NCBI GenBank assembly: GCA_024763075.1 | Contig: JANTGF010000003.1 | Location: 37,045-101,044 of the forward strand | Source: Bacteroidales bacterium | Lineage (GTDB): Bacteria > Bacteroidota > Bacteroidia > Bacteroidales > VadinHA17 | Reading direction: 5' to 3' | DNA: 64,000 bases | Shown here: positions 29,290 to 38,229 of the stretch, one piece after another | How the letters are laid out: each line of letters opens with the position of its first letter | How positions within the stretch are numbered: position 1 is the stretch's first letter | Position numbers and translations under genes: made by a program | The notes under the pieces: model-generated | What the model was told of the DNA's origin: nothing | Databases searched by the model: none | The model's input: only the letters and a program-made list of their open reading frames with translations

Positions 29290-32200
29290 ATGAAAAAGAA
29301 TTTTTATCTGGGTTTTGATATTGGATCCATATCTATAAACACCGTACTACTGGATAAAGGGAAAAAGATCATTGAAAACCGGTATGATTATTGCCATGGG
29401 AAACCCTTTCATCTCCTAAAAGAGATTCTTGTGGATATCTTTCGGATATATTCTGAAGATTCCATAAAATCAATTGCATTTACAGGTACGGGAGGAAAAC
29501 TGGGAAGTGAACTGGTAGGAGGTTCCTTTGTAAATGAAATTATTGCCCAGTCTGCCTCTGTTGCCAAACTATACCCTCATGTTAAAACAGTGATTGAAAT
29601 GGGCGGAGAAGACTCAAAATTAATTTTTATGCAGGGGGATGAGGGAGGAAAAGCAAGCCGTTTATCTGATTTCACCCTGAATAATCTGTGTGCTGCCGGC
29701 ACGGGCTCTTTTCTGGATCAGCAGGCAAAACGAATCGGCATTTCCATCGAAAATGAATTTGGGGAGCTGGCTTTGGAATCAAAGGATCCTCCCCGTATTG
29801 CAGGACGTTGCAGTGTTTTTGCTAAAACAGATATGATACACCTGCAACAAATTGCTACACCGGTTAAAGATATTGTGGCAGGTTTGTGTTTTGCGGTTGC
29901 CAGGAATTTCATCAGTAGTCTGGGTAAGGGTAAAAAACTTGAGTATCCTGTATTGTTTCAGGGAGGTGTTGCTGCAAATGTTGGTGTCGTTAGAGCTTTC
30001 AGAGAATTGCTTGAAGCAGGAGAAAATGACCTGATCATACCGGAGCATCATGCATCCATGGGAGCTATTGGCGCCCTTTATCATTTATTGGATGAAAAAC
30101 AGGCCGGTGCCGGTTCCTATATGGGGCTGGATAAACTGAATGAATATATTCACGGTGACCACGCCCGGGGAAATTGGCAGGAACCTCTAACTGAATCGGC
30201 TGCAGAATATAAAAAACTTGTGACTCCAATTCCTGACGATATTGATAAACTTGACGTATATCTTGGTCTGGATATCGGATCTTTAAGCACCAACGTGGTA
30301 TTAATAGATAAAGATAATAATGTTATTGCCCGGAGGTATTTGCCAACAGCCAGTAAACCTCTGGAAGCAATTCGCAGGGGAATGTCTGAAATATTTGATG
30401 AAGTAGGGAATAGAGTAGAAGTGAAAGCAGCCGGAACTACAGGATCGGGTCGGTATCTTACTGGAGATTTCATTGGTGCTGACACCATCAAAAATGAAAT
30501 TACTGCTCAGGCTACTGCTGCAATTGCCTATGATTCAAAAGTGGATACCATCTTTGAAATTGGCGGACAGGATTCCAAATACATAAGTATTGACAAGGGT
30601 GTTGTGGTAGATTTTGAGATGAATAAAGTTTGTGCCGCAGGTACAGGTTCCTTCCTTGAGGAGCAGGCAGAAAAGCTGGATATTAATATCATTGAAGAAT
30701 TTGGTAAACTTGCCCTTGGAGCCCATAAACCGGCCAGACTTGGCAACCGTTGTACTGTTTTTATGGAATCCGATCTGAATTCGCAGCAACAAAAAGGAGT
30801 GGAGAAGGATAATCTGGTTGGTGGGCTGGCATATTCAATTGTACAAAACTACATTGAGAAGGTTGTTCGAAATAAGCGGGTCGGAAATCATATATTCTTC
30901 CAGGGCGGGGTAACAAATAATAAAGCGGTGGTTGCTGCTTTTGAAAAAGTAACGGGAAAGAAAATCATTGTACCTCCTCATTTTGATGTTACAGGAGCTA
31001 TCGGGGCAGCTATTCTTGCCAGGGATTCAATGAGTAACGGACAGAGAACGAAATTTAAGGGTTTCGATATTAGTAAAAGAAAATATACAATTGATAAGTT
31101 TATCTGCACAGCTTGTTCAAACCAGTGTGAAATAAGGCGCGTCAGGATTGACGGTGAGAAGAAACCTCTTTTTTACGGAGGCAGATGTGATAAATGGGAG
31201 ATTGAAGATAGAAAAGGAAAAGGAAAAGATATTCCGAACCTGTTTGATGAAAGAATGAATTTCCTATTAGATGGATTTAAGGAAACTCCGAAGGATGACC
31301 GGATTAGTATTGGAATACCCAGGGGACTGATGTTGTTTTATCAGCAGTTTCCATTCTGGAGAACGTTTTTTGAAGACCTGGGATTTCGTGTGGTCCTTTC
31401 ACCGGAATCTGATGATCAGCTGATTAAGAAATCCCTTGGAATGATTGTTGCGGAGACCTGTTTGCCGGTTGAATTAATGCACGGCCATGTTAAGGATCTG
31501 CTGGAAAAAGATGTAGATTATGTATTCGCGCCTTTTGTTATTAATGCAAAAGCAGAGGATGGTAATCCTACAAGTAACTACAATTGTCCCTGGGTACAGA
31601 CTTATCCGTTTATGGTAAAAGCCGCACTAAATGATGATAAGGAAACAGAGCGATTGTTAACACCCGCATTGAATTTCAGATACTTTGGGAAGGTCCTGAA
31701 TAAGGAATTATCAACTTTTATGTTTGAAAAGTTTGGTGTCTCAAAGAAGAAAGTATTGCAGGCAATTCATAAAGCCGACAGAGTTCAGAATGCTTTTGAA
31801 CATAAAGTTGTTTTGCGCGGGATAGAGGTTCTTGATAAGCTCCCTGAAGGCAAAGAAGCCCTGATTATTATTGGGAGGCCCTATAATACAGGTGATCCGG
31901 CCTTGAACCTTCATCTGGTTGATAAACTAATTAATCTTGGTGTCCTGCCTGTTCCTATTGACTTTCTCCCTCTGGGAAGTGAGCATATTTTACAGGATTA
32001 TCCGCAAATGTACTGGCCAAACGGGCAAAAAATACTGGCAGCTTCAAGAATAGTGGCCCGGGATAAGAGGCTTCATGCAGTTTATATGGGGAACTTTCGT
32101 TGCGGTGCGGATTCATTTTTGTCACATTTTGTAAATGAAGAAATGGCGGGGAAGCCTTTTCTTGAACTTGAAATAGACGAACATGGTGCCGACGCAGGAA

Positions 32201-33561
32201 TGATAACCCGTTATGAAGCTTTCCTGGATAGCCTGAGGGGATCAAGACTGGTTGAAAAGAGAAAACAAAAGCCTTTCAGACCCGGAGTAATGTCTTCCAC
32301 ACCACTTGCCGGAAGAACCTTGTATTTCCCGTTTATGAGTGACAGCGCTTATGCTATTGCTGCAGCCAGTCGTGCTTGTGGAATCCCTGCAGAAGTACTT
32401 CCGATGCAAGGTGAGAAAGACATAGAACTGGGAAGAAAACATACCTCAGCAAGGGAGTGCTATCCGATGATCTGTACCACCGGAAACTTCCTGAAGAAAC
32501 TTTTTGAACCCGGGACCGATCCCAAAAAAACCAGCTTTTTTATGCCCGATCATAATGGCCCCTGCAGATTCGGGCAGTACAATAAATTTCAACGGATTGT
32601 TTTCGATAAACTTGGATTTCAGGATGTTGAAATAATATCACCCAGTAATGAAACCGCTTATGAGGATATCTCCGGGGGTAAAAGTACAAAATTCAGGTTT
32701 CTTGCATGGAAAGGATTTGTGGCAGTGGATATTCTCAGAAAACTTAAGCAGGAAAGAAAACCATATGAATTGGTAAAAGGCAATACCGAAAAAGTTTATA
32801 AAGATTCATTAAAAAATGTAATTGCTTCACTTGAGAACGGAGCCAAAGACCTTCCTGAGGTTTTGCATCAGTCGGCACTGAATTTTAGTCAGATTGCTTT
32901 TACAAATGGGATCAGAAAGCCTGTAATTGTTGTTGTAGGTGAGATTTTTATGCGGGATAATCCGTTTTGCAGTGGCTTTCTGATTGATCGGCTTGAGAAA
33001 CTGGGAGCTGAAACTTTTATTGCACCTTTTTCAGAATGGATTGGCTATTCAACTTACAGATATACCCGTGATAGTTTGTGGAAGGGTGATTATAAGGGTG
33101 TAATAAAATCTAAAATTCAGGAGTTTTCACAGGATTTGTCAGCAAGTAAACTGCACAAAGCAGTACATGGCTTCATTGAAACGGAAAGAGACATTTCTGT
33201 CAAGGATATGCTGGCAAGTTGCGGGGATTACGTTCACAAACATTATGATGGTGATCCGGCTTTAAATATTGGGAGCTCAGTGATGCTGGCTAAAACCGGT
33301 GTGTCCGGAATCATCAATTTCATGCCCTTCAGTTGTATGCCGGGTACCCTGGTATCATCTGTGGCGCATAAATTTAAAAAAGACCACAATAATCTTCCTT
33401 ATGAGAGTATTGCATACGATGGACAGGAGGATACTTCAATTGAGCTAAGGCTGCAGGCATTTATGCATCAGGCAAAAGAGTTTTCACGCAAAAATGGTTA
33501 TGACAAGCCAACGGACTGGTATATAGATAAGCTGGTACATTCTGTTGATACCGAAGTTTAA
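29290..33561 (+). CDS. Giant 2-hydroxyacyl-CoA dehydratase activase-like protein
   Basis: 1423 residues. Two BadF/BadG/BcrA-type ASKHA ATPase domains come first. Domain 1 (about 1-275) has FDIGSISINTVLL, MGGEDSKLIFM and NLCAAGTGSFLDQQ; domain 2 (about 320-590) has LDIGSLSTNVVLI, IGGQDSKYI and CAAGTGSFLEEQ. The Cys in each CAAGTGSF matches the bridging [4Fe-4S] ligand of the activator dimer. A Cys-rich stretch (CTACSNQCEI, then GGRCDKW) follows, then a DUF2229 region and a HgdB-like C-terminal part. Known relatives energise electrons by ATP hydrolysis for radical dehydratases; the substrate here is unknown. It points to anaerobic metabolism. Confidence 0.88.
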   Translation: MKKNFYLGFDIGSISINTVLLDKGKKIIENRYDYCHGKPFHLLKEILVDIFRIYSEDSIKSIAFTGTGGKLGSELVGGSFVNEIIAQSASVAKLYPHVKTVIEMGGEDSKLIFMQGDEGGKASRLSDFTLNNLCAAGTGSFLDQQAKRIGISIENEFGELALESKDPPRIAGRCSVFAKTDMIHLQQIATPVKDIVAGLCFAVARNFISSLGKGKKLEYPVLFQGGVAANVGVVRAFRELLEAGENDLIIPEHHASMGAIGALYHLLDEKQAGAGSYMGLDKLNEYIHGDHARGNWQEPLTESAAEYKKLVTPIPDDIDKLDVYLGLDIGSLSTNVVLIDKDNNVIARRYLPTASKPLEAIRRGMSEIFDEVGNRVEVKAAGTTGSGRYLTGDFIGADTIKNEITAQATAAIAYDSKVDTIFEIGGQDSKYISIDKGVVVDFEMNKVCAAGTGSFLEEQAEKLDINIIEEFGKLALGAHKPARLGNRCTVFMESDLNSQQQKGVEKDNLVGGLAYSIVQNYIEKVVRNKRVGNHIFFQGGVTNNKAVVAAFEKVTGKKIIVPPHFDVTGAIGAAILARDSMSNGQRTKFKGFDISKRKYTIDKFICTACSNQCEIRRVRIDGEKKPLFYGGRCDKWEIEDRKGKGKDIPNLFDERMNFLLDGFKETPKDDRISIGIPRGLMLFYQQFPFWRTFFEDLGFRVVLSPESDDQLIKKSLGMIVAETCLPVELMHGHVKDLLEKDVDYVFAPFVINAKAEDGNPTSNYNCPWVQTYPFMVKAALNDDKETERLLTPALNFRYFGKVLNKELSTFMFEKFGVSKKKVLQAIHKADRVQNAFEHKVVLRGIEVLDKLPEGKEALIIIGRPYNTGDPALNLHLVDKLINLGVLPVPIDFLPLGSEHILQDYPQMYWPNGQKILAASRIVARDKRLHAVYMGNFRCGADSFLSHFVNEEMAGKPFLELEIDEHGADAGMITRYEAFLDSLRGSRLVEKRKQKPFRPGVMSSTPLAGRTLYFPFMSDSAYAIAAASRACGIPAEVLPMQGEKDIELGRKHTSARECYPMICTTGNFLKKLFEPGTDPKKTSFFMPDHNGPCRFGQYNKFQRIVFDKLGFQDVEIISPSNETAYEDISGGKSTKFRFLAWKGFVAVDILRKLKQERKPYELVKGNTEKVYKDSLKNVIASLENGAKDLPEVLHQSALNFSQIAFTNGIRKPVIVVVGEIFMRDNPFCSGFLIDRLEKLGAETFIAPFSEWIGYSTYRYTRDSLWKGDYKGVIKSKIQEFSQDLSASKLHKAVHGFIETERDISVKDMLASCGDYVHKHYDGDPALNIGSSVMLAKTGVSGIINFMPFSCMPGTLVSSVAHKFKKDHNNLPYESIAYDGQEDTSIELRLQAFMHQAKEFSRKNGYDKPTDWYIDKLVHSVDTEV

Positions 33562-33588
33562 ATGTCAGATAGCCTGACTGAAAGTACC

Positions 33589-34272
33589 TTAGTAGATTAA
33601 TTTAAAACCTTTCCCGTGTACATTGATGATCTCAATGGAAGGGTCTTCTTTCAGGTATTTTCTGAGTTTGGTTATGTAAACGTCCATGCTCCTGGCGTTA
33701 AAGTAGTTGTCATCAAACCAAATGGTTCGTAGTGCAAAATTCCGTTCCAGTACCTTATTGTGGTTAGTACACAGAAGTTTTAGCAATTCAGCCTCTTTGG
33801 TAGTTAGTTTTTGCATTTTTTGATCTATGGCAAGTGTCTGCTTTTTGGTGTCAAAAGTATATTTCCCAAGCTGATAGATATCCTGTGTTTTGTTTTGCAG
33901 TTGTTCGGTCCTTCTGAGAATTGCTTCAATCCTGAACAATAATTCTTCCATGCTGAAGGGTTTGGTAATGTAATCATCAGCTCCAATGGAAAAGCCTTCC
34001 AGTACATCCTGTTTCAGAGATTTGGCCGTGAGAAATATTATGGGGATGTCACTGTTTATCTGCCGGATTTCCTTCGCCAGTGTAAACCCGTCTTTTTCCG
34101 GCATCATAACATCAAGGAGACACAGGTTGTAATGTTCTTTTAAAAAGCCTTTGTAAGCCCTGTTTCCATTTGGATAAAGATCTGCTTTATATCCTTTTAT
34201 TACCAGATATTCCTTTAGAAGGGAACCCAGGTTATTGTCATCTTCTGCCAGTAAGATCCTGATGTCAGCCAT
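33589..34272 (-). CDS. OmpR-family response regulator, RprY-like
   Basis: 227 residues from ATG 34272. The receiver domain has LLAEDDNNLG at the start, the phospho-Asp in LLDVMMPEKDGF, the Lys in DDYITKPFS, and a winged-helix DNA-binding domain at about 130-227 (LTTKEAELLKLL, RTIWFDDNYFNARSMDVYITKLRKYL). It lies 4 bp after its kinase. By family it binds phased direct repeats, and such repeats lie in front of the kinase gene at 35861-35898. Confidence 0.9.
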   Translation of the reverse strand: MADIRILLAEDDNNLGSLLKEYLVIKGYKADLYPNGNRAYKGFLKEHYNLCLLDVMMPEKDGFTLAKEIRQINSDIPIIFLTAKSLKQDVLEGFSIGADDYITKPFSMEELLFRIEAILRRTEQLQNKTQDIYQLGKYTFDTKKQTLAIDQKMQKLTTKEAELLKLLCTNHNKVLERNFALRTIWFDDNYFNARSMDVYITKLRKYLKEDPSIEIINVHGKGFKLIY

Positions 34273-34276
34273 GATA

Positions 34277-35830
34277 TTATTTCTTTTTTGGAAACCACAC
34301 ATCAAAGCGGGTTCCTTTGTTTAACTTGCTTTCAACATTTATTTGTCCACCATGAGCATCAACAATGGCTTTCACATAACTTAAGCCTAAGCCAAACCCT
34401 TTTACATTATGCAGGTTGCCTGTTGGGACCCGGTAAAATTTAGAGAAAATTCTTTTCAGATCATCCTGTGAAATACCAATTCCATTATCCTTTACCGATA
34501 TCCGGATACCCTCGTTAATGTCTTTGGTAGAAATAGTTATTTCAGGTTCTGTATTACAATATTTAATAGCATTATCTATTAAATTTGTAAAAAGATTTGT
34601 GAAATGAATCTCATCTATATTATAAACAGACTCTGTAGCCTCAGGATGTAACCGAAGGGATCCGTTTTTATTTTGGATCTGGAAACCAAAATTATCAATA
34701 ACATTTTCTAAAATCTGATGAATATCTGCTTCTTTTAGATTTAGTTTTATCTGTCCTTTATCAAAAATGGCCATTTGTAAAACCTTCTCAACCTGATGAC
34801 CCAACCTTTTGCTTTCATCATCAATAACCTTTGCCAGATGTTTCAGATTCTTTTCATCGCGAACTACAGCTTTATCCTTCAACATTTGGGAGGCCAGGGA
34901 AATGGTCGAAATGGGTGTTTTAAGTTCGTGGGTCATATTATTTACAAAATCAGTTTTTATCTCCGATAACTGTTTTTGCCTGAAAATAATATAGATGGTG
35001 CCACTGAATACAATCAGGATCAAAAGGGTCAAAATGGAGGAGGAAATCCCGACCCACCCCAGAGATTTGTAAAGAAACCCACGATCTTTAGGAAAATACA
35101 ATGTCAGATAATTCTTTTTCGGACTTAAGTCCCCGGGGAAAAGCGTCCACTGATAAACCTTTGATTTTGTATGTTCCCTGAAACCGGGTGTTTTGTAATA
35201 GATGGAATTATCCGGACGATGGATGGCAAATTCAAATGCCAGGTGGATTCCCCACCGAAGTAATTCATTTTGGATGGATTGATACAGAGGCACCGGATTC
35301 ACTCTTTGATCAATATCCGGAGGGGATTCAAAAATTTGTCCCATGATTTTTTTAATGATCATGGATTTATTATTGACCTGATTTTTTTCGGATAATGGTT
35401 TTTCAATTTGCCGGGACCAGCTTTCCCCGTTAATGTCAGAATATTTTTTCACACTATCTTTTAAATAATATACTGTATCATTAATGTGAATTTCATGTGA
35501 GGCAGTCCTTTTTATCACCTGATTATTATAGTAGTAAACTGACTGTGAGCCAAATGTGACTACTTCCTGGATATTTGGGTCACTGTTTTTAATAACTACG
35601 TCTATGGGTAATGAGTCAAGATAAGGGTCCATTTCCCTCACTACATTCATGCGGGTTTCCCGGTTTTCCAGGTTAGCTATAATATTGGAAACCGACTTAT
35701 TCACAGCCAGGGAAAACTGTTGCTGTTTCAGGCTCATAGCATTTCTTATCCACTGAGACTGAATGATCAATAACCCAAGTAAAGTTACTGTCATAAAACC
35801 GGTTAGTATCCAAATCCCTTTCTTGCTCAT
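34277..35830 (-). CDS. Membrane sensor histidine kinase, RprX-like
   Basis: 517 residues from ATG 35830. An N-terminal helix (ILTGFMTVTLLGLLIIQSQW) and a second near residue 275 bound a periplasmic sensor region of about 240 residues with no recognised ligand domain. The H-box is MTHELKTPISTIS, the N-box NLIDNAIKYCN, then DNGIGI and GFGLGLSYV. It phosphorylates the response regulator encoded directly downstream. The start lies just 7 bp after a TATTTTTG promoter element, so the mRNA could be nearly leaderless. Confidence 0.9.
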   Translation of the reverse strand: MSKKGIWILTGFMTVTLLGLLIIQSQWIRNAMSLKQQQFSLAVNKSVSNIIANLENRETRMNVVREMDPYLDSLPIDVVIKNSDPNIQEVVTFGSQSVYYYNNQVIKRTASHEIHINDTVYYLKDSVKKYSDINGESWSRQIEKPLSEKNQVNNKSMIIKKIMGQIFESPPDIDQRVNPVPLYQSIQNELLRWGIHLAFEFAIHRPDNSIYYKTPGFREHTKSKVYQWTLFPGDLSPKKNYLTLYFPKDRGFLYKSLGWVGISSSILTLLILIVFSGTIYIIFRQKQLSEIKTDFVNNMTHELKTPISTISLASQMLKDKAVVRDEKNLKHLAKVIDDESKRLGHQVEKVLQMAIFDKGQIKLNLKEADIHQILENVIDNFGFQIQNKNGSLRLHPEATESVYNIDEIHFTNLFTNLIDNAIKYCNTEPEITISTKDINEGIRISVKDNGIGISQDDLKRIFSKFYRVPTGNLHNVKGFGLGLSYVKAIVDAHGGQINVESKLNKGTRFDVWFPKKK

Positions 35831-35837
35831 AACAATA

Positions 35838-35845
35838 CAAAAATA
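35838..35845 (-). promoter_or_regulatory. -7 promoter element for the kinase/regulator operon
   Basis: Read on the minus strand this is TATTTTTG, a full TAnnTTTG match. It ends 7 bp before the kinase ATG. The -33 position falls in the TTTAAC repeats at 35861-35898. Confidence 0.45.
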
Positions 35846-35860
35846 CAGGAATGAATGCAA

Positions 35861-35898
35861 TTTAACCTTTTATTTAACAATCTTTAACATTACTTAAT
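35861..35898. promoter_or_regulatory. Phased TTTAAC direct repeats, likely OmpR-family regulator operator
   Basis: TTTAAC occurs at 35861, 35873 and 35883, and a related CTTAAT at 35893. Spacings are 12, 10 and 10 bp, about one helical turn. This is the tandem-repeat layout bound by OmpR/PhoB-type regulators, one of which is encoded by the divergent operon. The block lies about 36-73 bp upstream of the expected start site of the acidic-protein gene (-7 element at 35921-35928). Confidence 0.6.
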
Positions 35899-35920
35899 AT
35901 TTATTAATCTCCCCTTTTTT

Positions 35921-35928
35921 TAAATTTG
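35921..35928 (+). promoter_or_regulatory. -7 promoter element for the acidic secreted protein gene
   Basis: TAAATTTG matches TAnnTTTG, 23 bp before the ATG at 35952. No good TTTG -33 element is present, which fits an activator-dependent promoter. Confidence 0.5.
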
Positions 35929-35951
35929 AACCAGTAAAAAATTCTTAAAAT

Positions 35952-36881
35952 ATGATTAAAAAAAGTTATTTATACTGTATCGTTTTTTTCTTTCTTGGCG
36001 GGATGGTTATAGAAAATGTTTTTGCACAGGAGGTGGAGAAAAAGGTACATCTGAAAGTTGTAAAAAATGGTAAAACAACCATTGACACCAGTTTTGTTAC
36101 GAAAAGTACGGATATGGATGAGATCCAGGGAAAAATCTCTGAAATGGCAGATGTGGATGTTTATTTAGAGGGTAATATAGAACCTCATGAAAAACATATG
36201 AAGCATCATCATGGGGAACATAAGGGAACAAAACATAAGATGGTGGTTGTGAAGTCAGGAGATAGTGAAAAAGACGCAAGTGAAGGATCGAAAAAGTATG
36301 TTTATACTTATGCTGTTGACGATGACAACGATTTTACGATGAAATCTGATTCAATGGTAATTGTAGATGCGGATACGATTATTCTTAAAAAAAGCGGAAA
36401 AGTTATAGTCATGAGCGGGGATGAAGATGAGGATTTTGAATGGATTGAAAAAGAATCTGATGAAAAGGGAGAAGCACGTAAAGTAATGATTATGAAAGAT
36501 GGTGAACATGCTGAGAGCGGAGATGGTGAAGTAGTTGTAATAGTATCTGATGATGATGGATCAAACCGCGTTAAGATGGTTCAGATAGCAGATGGCGATA
36601 CTGTCGGAGACAATGTATTTATTAAGTATATATCTGAAGATGAGGATGATGTAGAAGTTCATGATTCAAAGAATGTTCATGTGGTGGTTGCTGATGATAA
36701 AAGTGGCACAGAATTTGTGAGTAAAGAAGTGAAGGTTGTTAAATCCGGTGATGATGATGCGGGTGATGTTGAAATTACAATAACGATTGAGAGTGGGGAG
36801 AAAGGGAAAATGGAGAAGGCAACCAAAAAAAGTTCAAAAAAAACGAAACAAAAAAAAGAGGAGAAGCGTAAAAGCAAGTAA
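35952..36881 (+). CDS. Secreted acidic, repetitive protein of unknown function
   Basis: 309 residues. A signal peptide (about 1-25, ending NVFAQ) is followed by a His-rich patch (KHMKHHHGEHKG) and then many Asp/Lys-rich, Val-rich strands: repeated cores of the type 'KxVxVxxSGDxxDA', 'GDGEVVVIVSDDDG', 'VHVVVADDKSG', 'VKVVKSGDDD'. The last 30 residues are strongly basic. The alternating acidic strands recall calcium-binding or beta-solenoid proteins, but no family is recognised. It is divergent from a two-component system and shares its control region, so it is probably an envelope-stress or ion-responsive target. Inference only. Confidence 0.7.
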   Translation: MIKKSYLYCIVFFFLGGMVIENVFAQEVEKKVHLKVVKNGKTTIDTSFVTKSTDMDEIQGKISEMADVDVYLEGNIEPHEKHMKHHHGEHKGTKHKMVVVKSGDSEKDASEGSKKYVYTYAVDDDNDFTMKSDSMVIVDADTIILKKSGKVIVMSGDEDEDFEWIEKESDEKGEARKVMIMKDGEHAESGDGEVVVIVSDDDGSNRVKMVQIADGDTVGDNVFIKYISEDEDDVEVHDSKNVHVVVADDKSGTEFVSKEVKVVKSGDDDAGDVEITITIESGEKGKMEKATKKSSKKTKQKKEEKRKSK

Positions 36882-36950
36882 AGATTAAAAAAACGCAGAA
36901 ATGCGATTTCTTCATAGTTAGGTTAAATTTTAGGGTTTATTAAGGGAAAA

Positions 36951-36978
36951 AGGGATGGTTCGCCATCCCTTTTTTTTT
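36951..36978 (+). terminator. Intrinsic terminator after the acidic protein gene
   Basis: AGGGATGG (36951-36958) pairs perfectly with CCATCCCT (36963-36970) around a TTCG tetraloop and is followed by T8. The A-run on the other side makes it usable for the convergent gene as well. Confidence 0.9.
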
Positions 36979-37031
36979 GATGTAGCTGAAAGAAACAAAA
37001 CGTAAGCTAATTTATTTTTTTATTAATAATA

Positions 37032-37457
37032 CTAATTAAAAATTAGTTTTTCAGGGTTCTTTAAAATTCCGGTGTCGATGAGAAAGCTTGTGCTGATGAT
37101 GTTAATCTGATTTAGCCGGCTGATTAGGTTTATGATGAAATCATCACCCGGTTTCCCATAAATTTGAAGAAAAAAGTCAATGTTTCTCATCTCTGGGAAG
37201 AGAAAACCATTTTCACCTGTATTGGATATCAGATTATAAAGGTAAAGATTGTCTTCATCATCAAAGGAATACAATGAAAATTCCTGTTTTTCTTTTAGTT
37301 TTTTATGAAAAATGACCAGATTTTCCTGCCGTGTAAGATTTACTCCGAATTTTTGATTAATTGCCCAACTAAGATGGTAATCATTTTCATGGGAAGAAAT
37401 TCCAATTAAACGAAACTCAATTTCAGGTTTGAAAACTAATTTGACATTTTTTGCCAT
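37032..37457 (-). CDS. IPExxxVDY-type family protein
   Basis: 141 residues, cytosolic. The segment FLFPEMRNIDFFLQIYG matches, with changes, the I-P-E-x-x-x-V-D-Y motif that names this Bacteroidota-only family. The gene is 49 bp downstream of rnc on the same strand, its usual neighbourhood. Function unknown. Confidence 0.75.
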   Translation of the reverse strand: MAKNVKLVFKPEIEFRLIGISSHENDYHLSWAINQKFGVNLTRQENLVIFHKKLKEKQEFSLYSFDDEDNLYLYNLISNTGENGFLFPEMRNIDFFLQIYGKPGDDFIINLISRLNQINIISTSFLIDTGILKNPEKLIFN

Positions 37458-37506
37458 GGATAATAGAAGTATGATTATGCGAAAGTAAAAGTTTTAGATG
37501 AAAAAA

Positions 37507-38211
37507 CTAGAGACCAAGGGTGCGAATTGCATTTGCGGAAGCATTTTGTTCCGCCTCTCTTTTGGAAGAACCATCTCCTTCACCTATAATTTTGTTATTA
37601 ACGGCAAGTTGCGTATGGAAAAAAGACTGGTTTACGCTTTGGCTGACCTCTTCTTTTGTCAGAAAGCTGACCGGGTCCTTTTTTTGCTGACTCCATTCGA
37701 TAATCTTGCTTTTATAATCGGTTTCATTATTTATAAGCGTATTAAAATCGGTGTGTTTATGTATAAGGGTGTCAATTACAAATTTCCGGGCAATGGCAAA
37801 TCCCCTGTCAAGATATATGGCTCCGATAAAGGCCTCCAGGGTATCTCCATTCAGGTTCTTTTTGTGTCGGTTGTGATGCACGGGTGGTTTTACAAGTTTA
37901 TTCAACCCGATTGTATTTCCGATCCGGTTCAGATTATCTCTCTGAACAAATTTTGATCTTATTTTGGTCAGATACCCTTCGTTCTTATCCGGGAATTTAT
38001 GGAAAAGATAAGCCGAAATAATAGATTCGAGGATGGCATCTCCCAGGTATTCCAGACGCTCATTATGAATAAGGGGTTTACCCGGTATGTTAATGGATGA
38101 AGATTTGGGAATGAGGGCCTGTTTGTACAAATGAATATGCCGGGGCCTGAAACCTGTCAGATTTTTTATTTGGGTGGCAAACCTGTTCCGTTTCAGAATT
38201 CGTCCAAACAA
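37507..38211 (-). CDS. rnc: Ribonuclease III, starting at TTG
   Basis: 234 residues. RNase III cuts double-stranded RNA in rRNA processing and RNA decay. The signature NERLEYLGDAILE is present (about residues 50-62), the second catalytic region is LEAFIGAIYLDRG, and a dsRNA-binding domain closes the protein (GEGDGSSKREAEQNASANAI). The only start between the fabF stop (in the same frame) and the conserved region is TTG at 38211, so I accept it. It lies 18 bp after fabF. Confidence 0.92.
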   Translation of the reverse strand: MFGRILKRNRFATQIKNLTGFRPRHIHLYKQALIPKSSSINIPGKPLIHNERLEYLGDAILESIISAYLFHKFPDKNEGYLTKIRSKFVQRDNLNRIGNTIGLNKLVKPPVHHNRHKKNLNGDTLEAFIGAIYLDRGFAIARKFVIDTLIHKHTDFNTLINNETDYKSKIIEWSQQKKDPVSFLTKEEVSQSVNQSFFHTQLAVNNKIIGEGDGSSKREAEQNASANAIRTLGL

Positions 38212-38229
38212 TAGAGCAGTATTAAAAGT

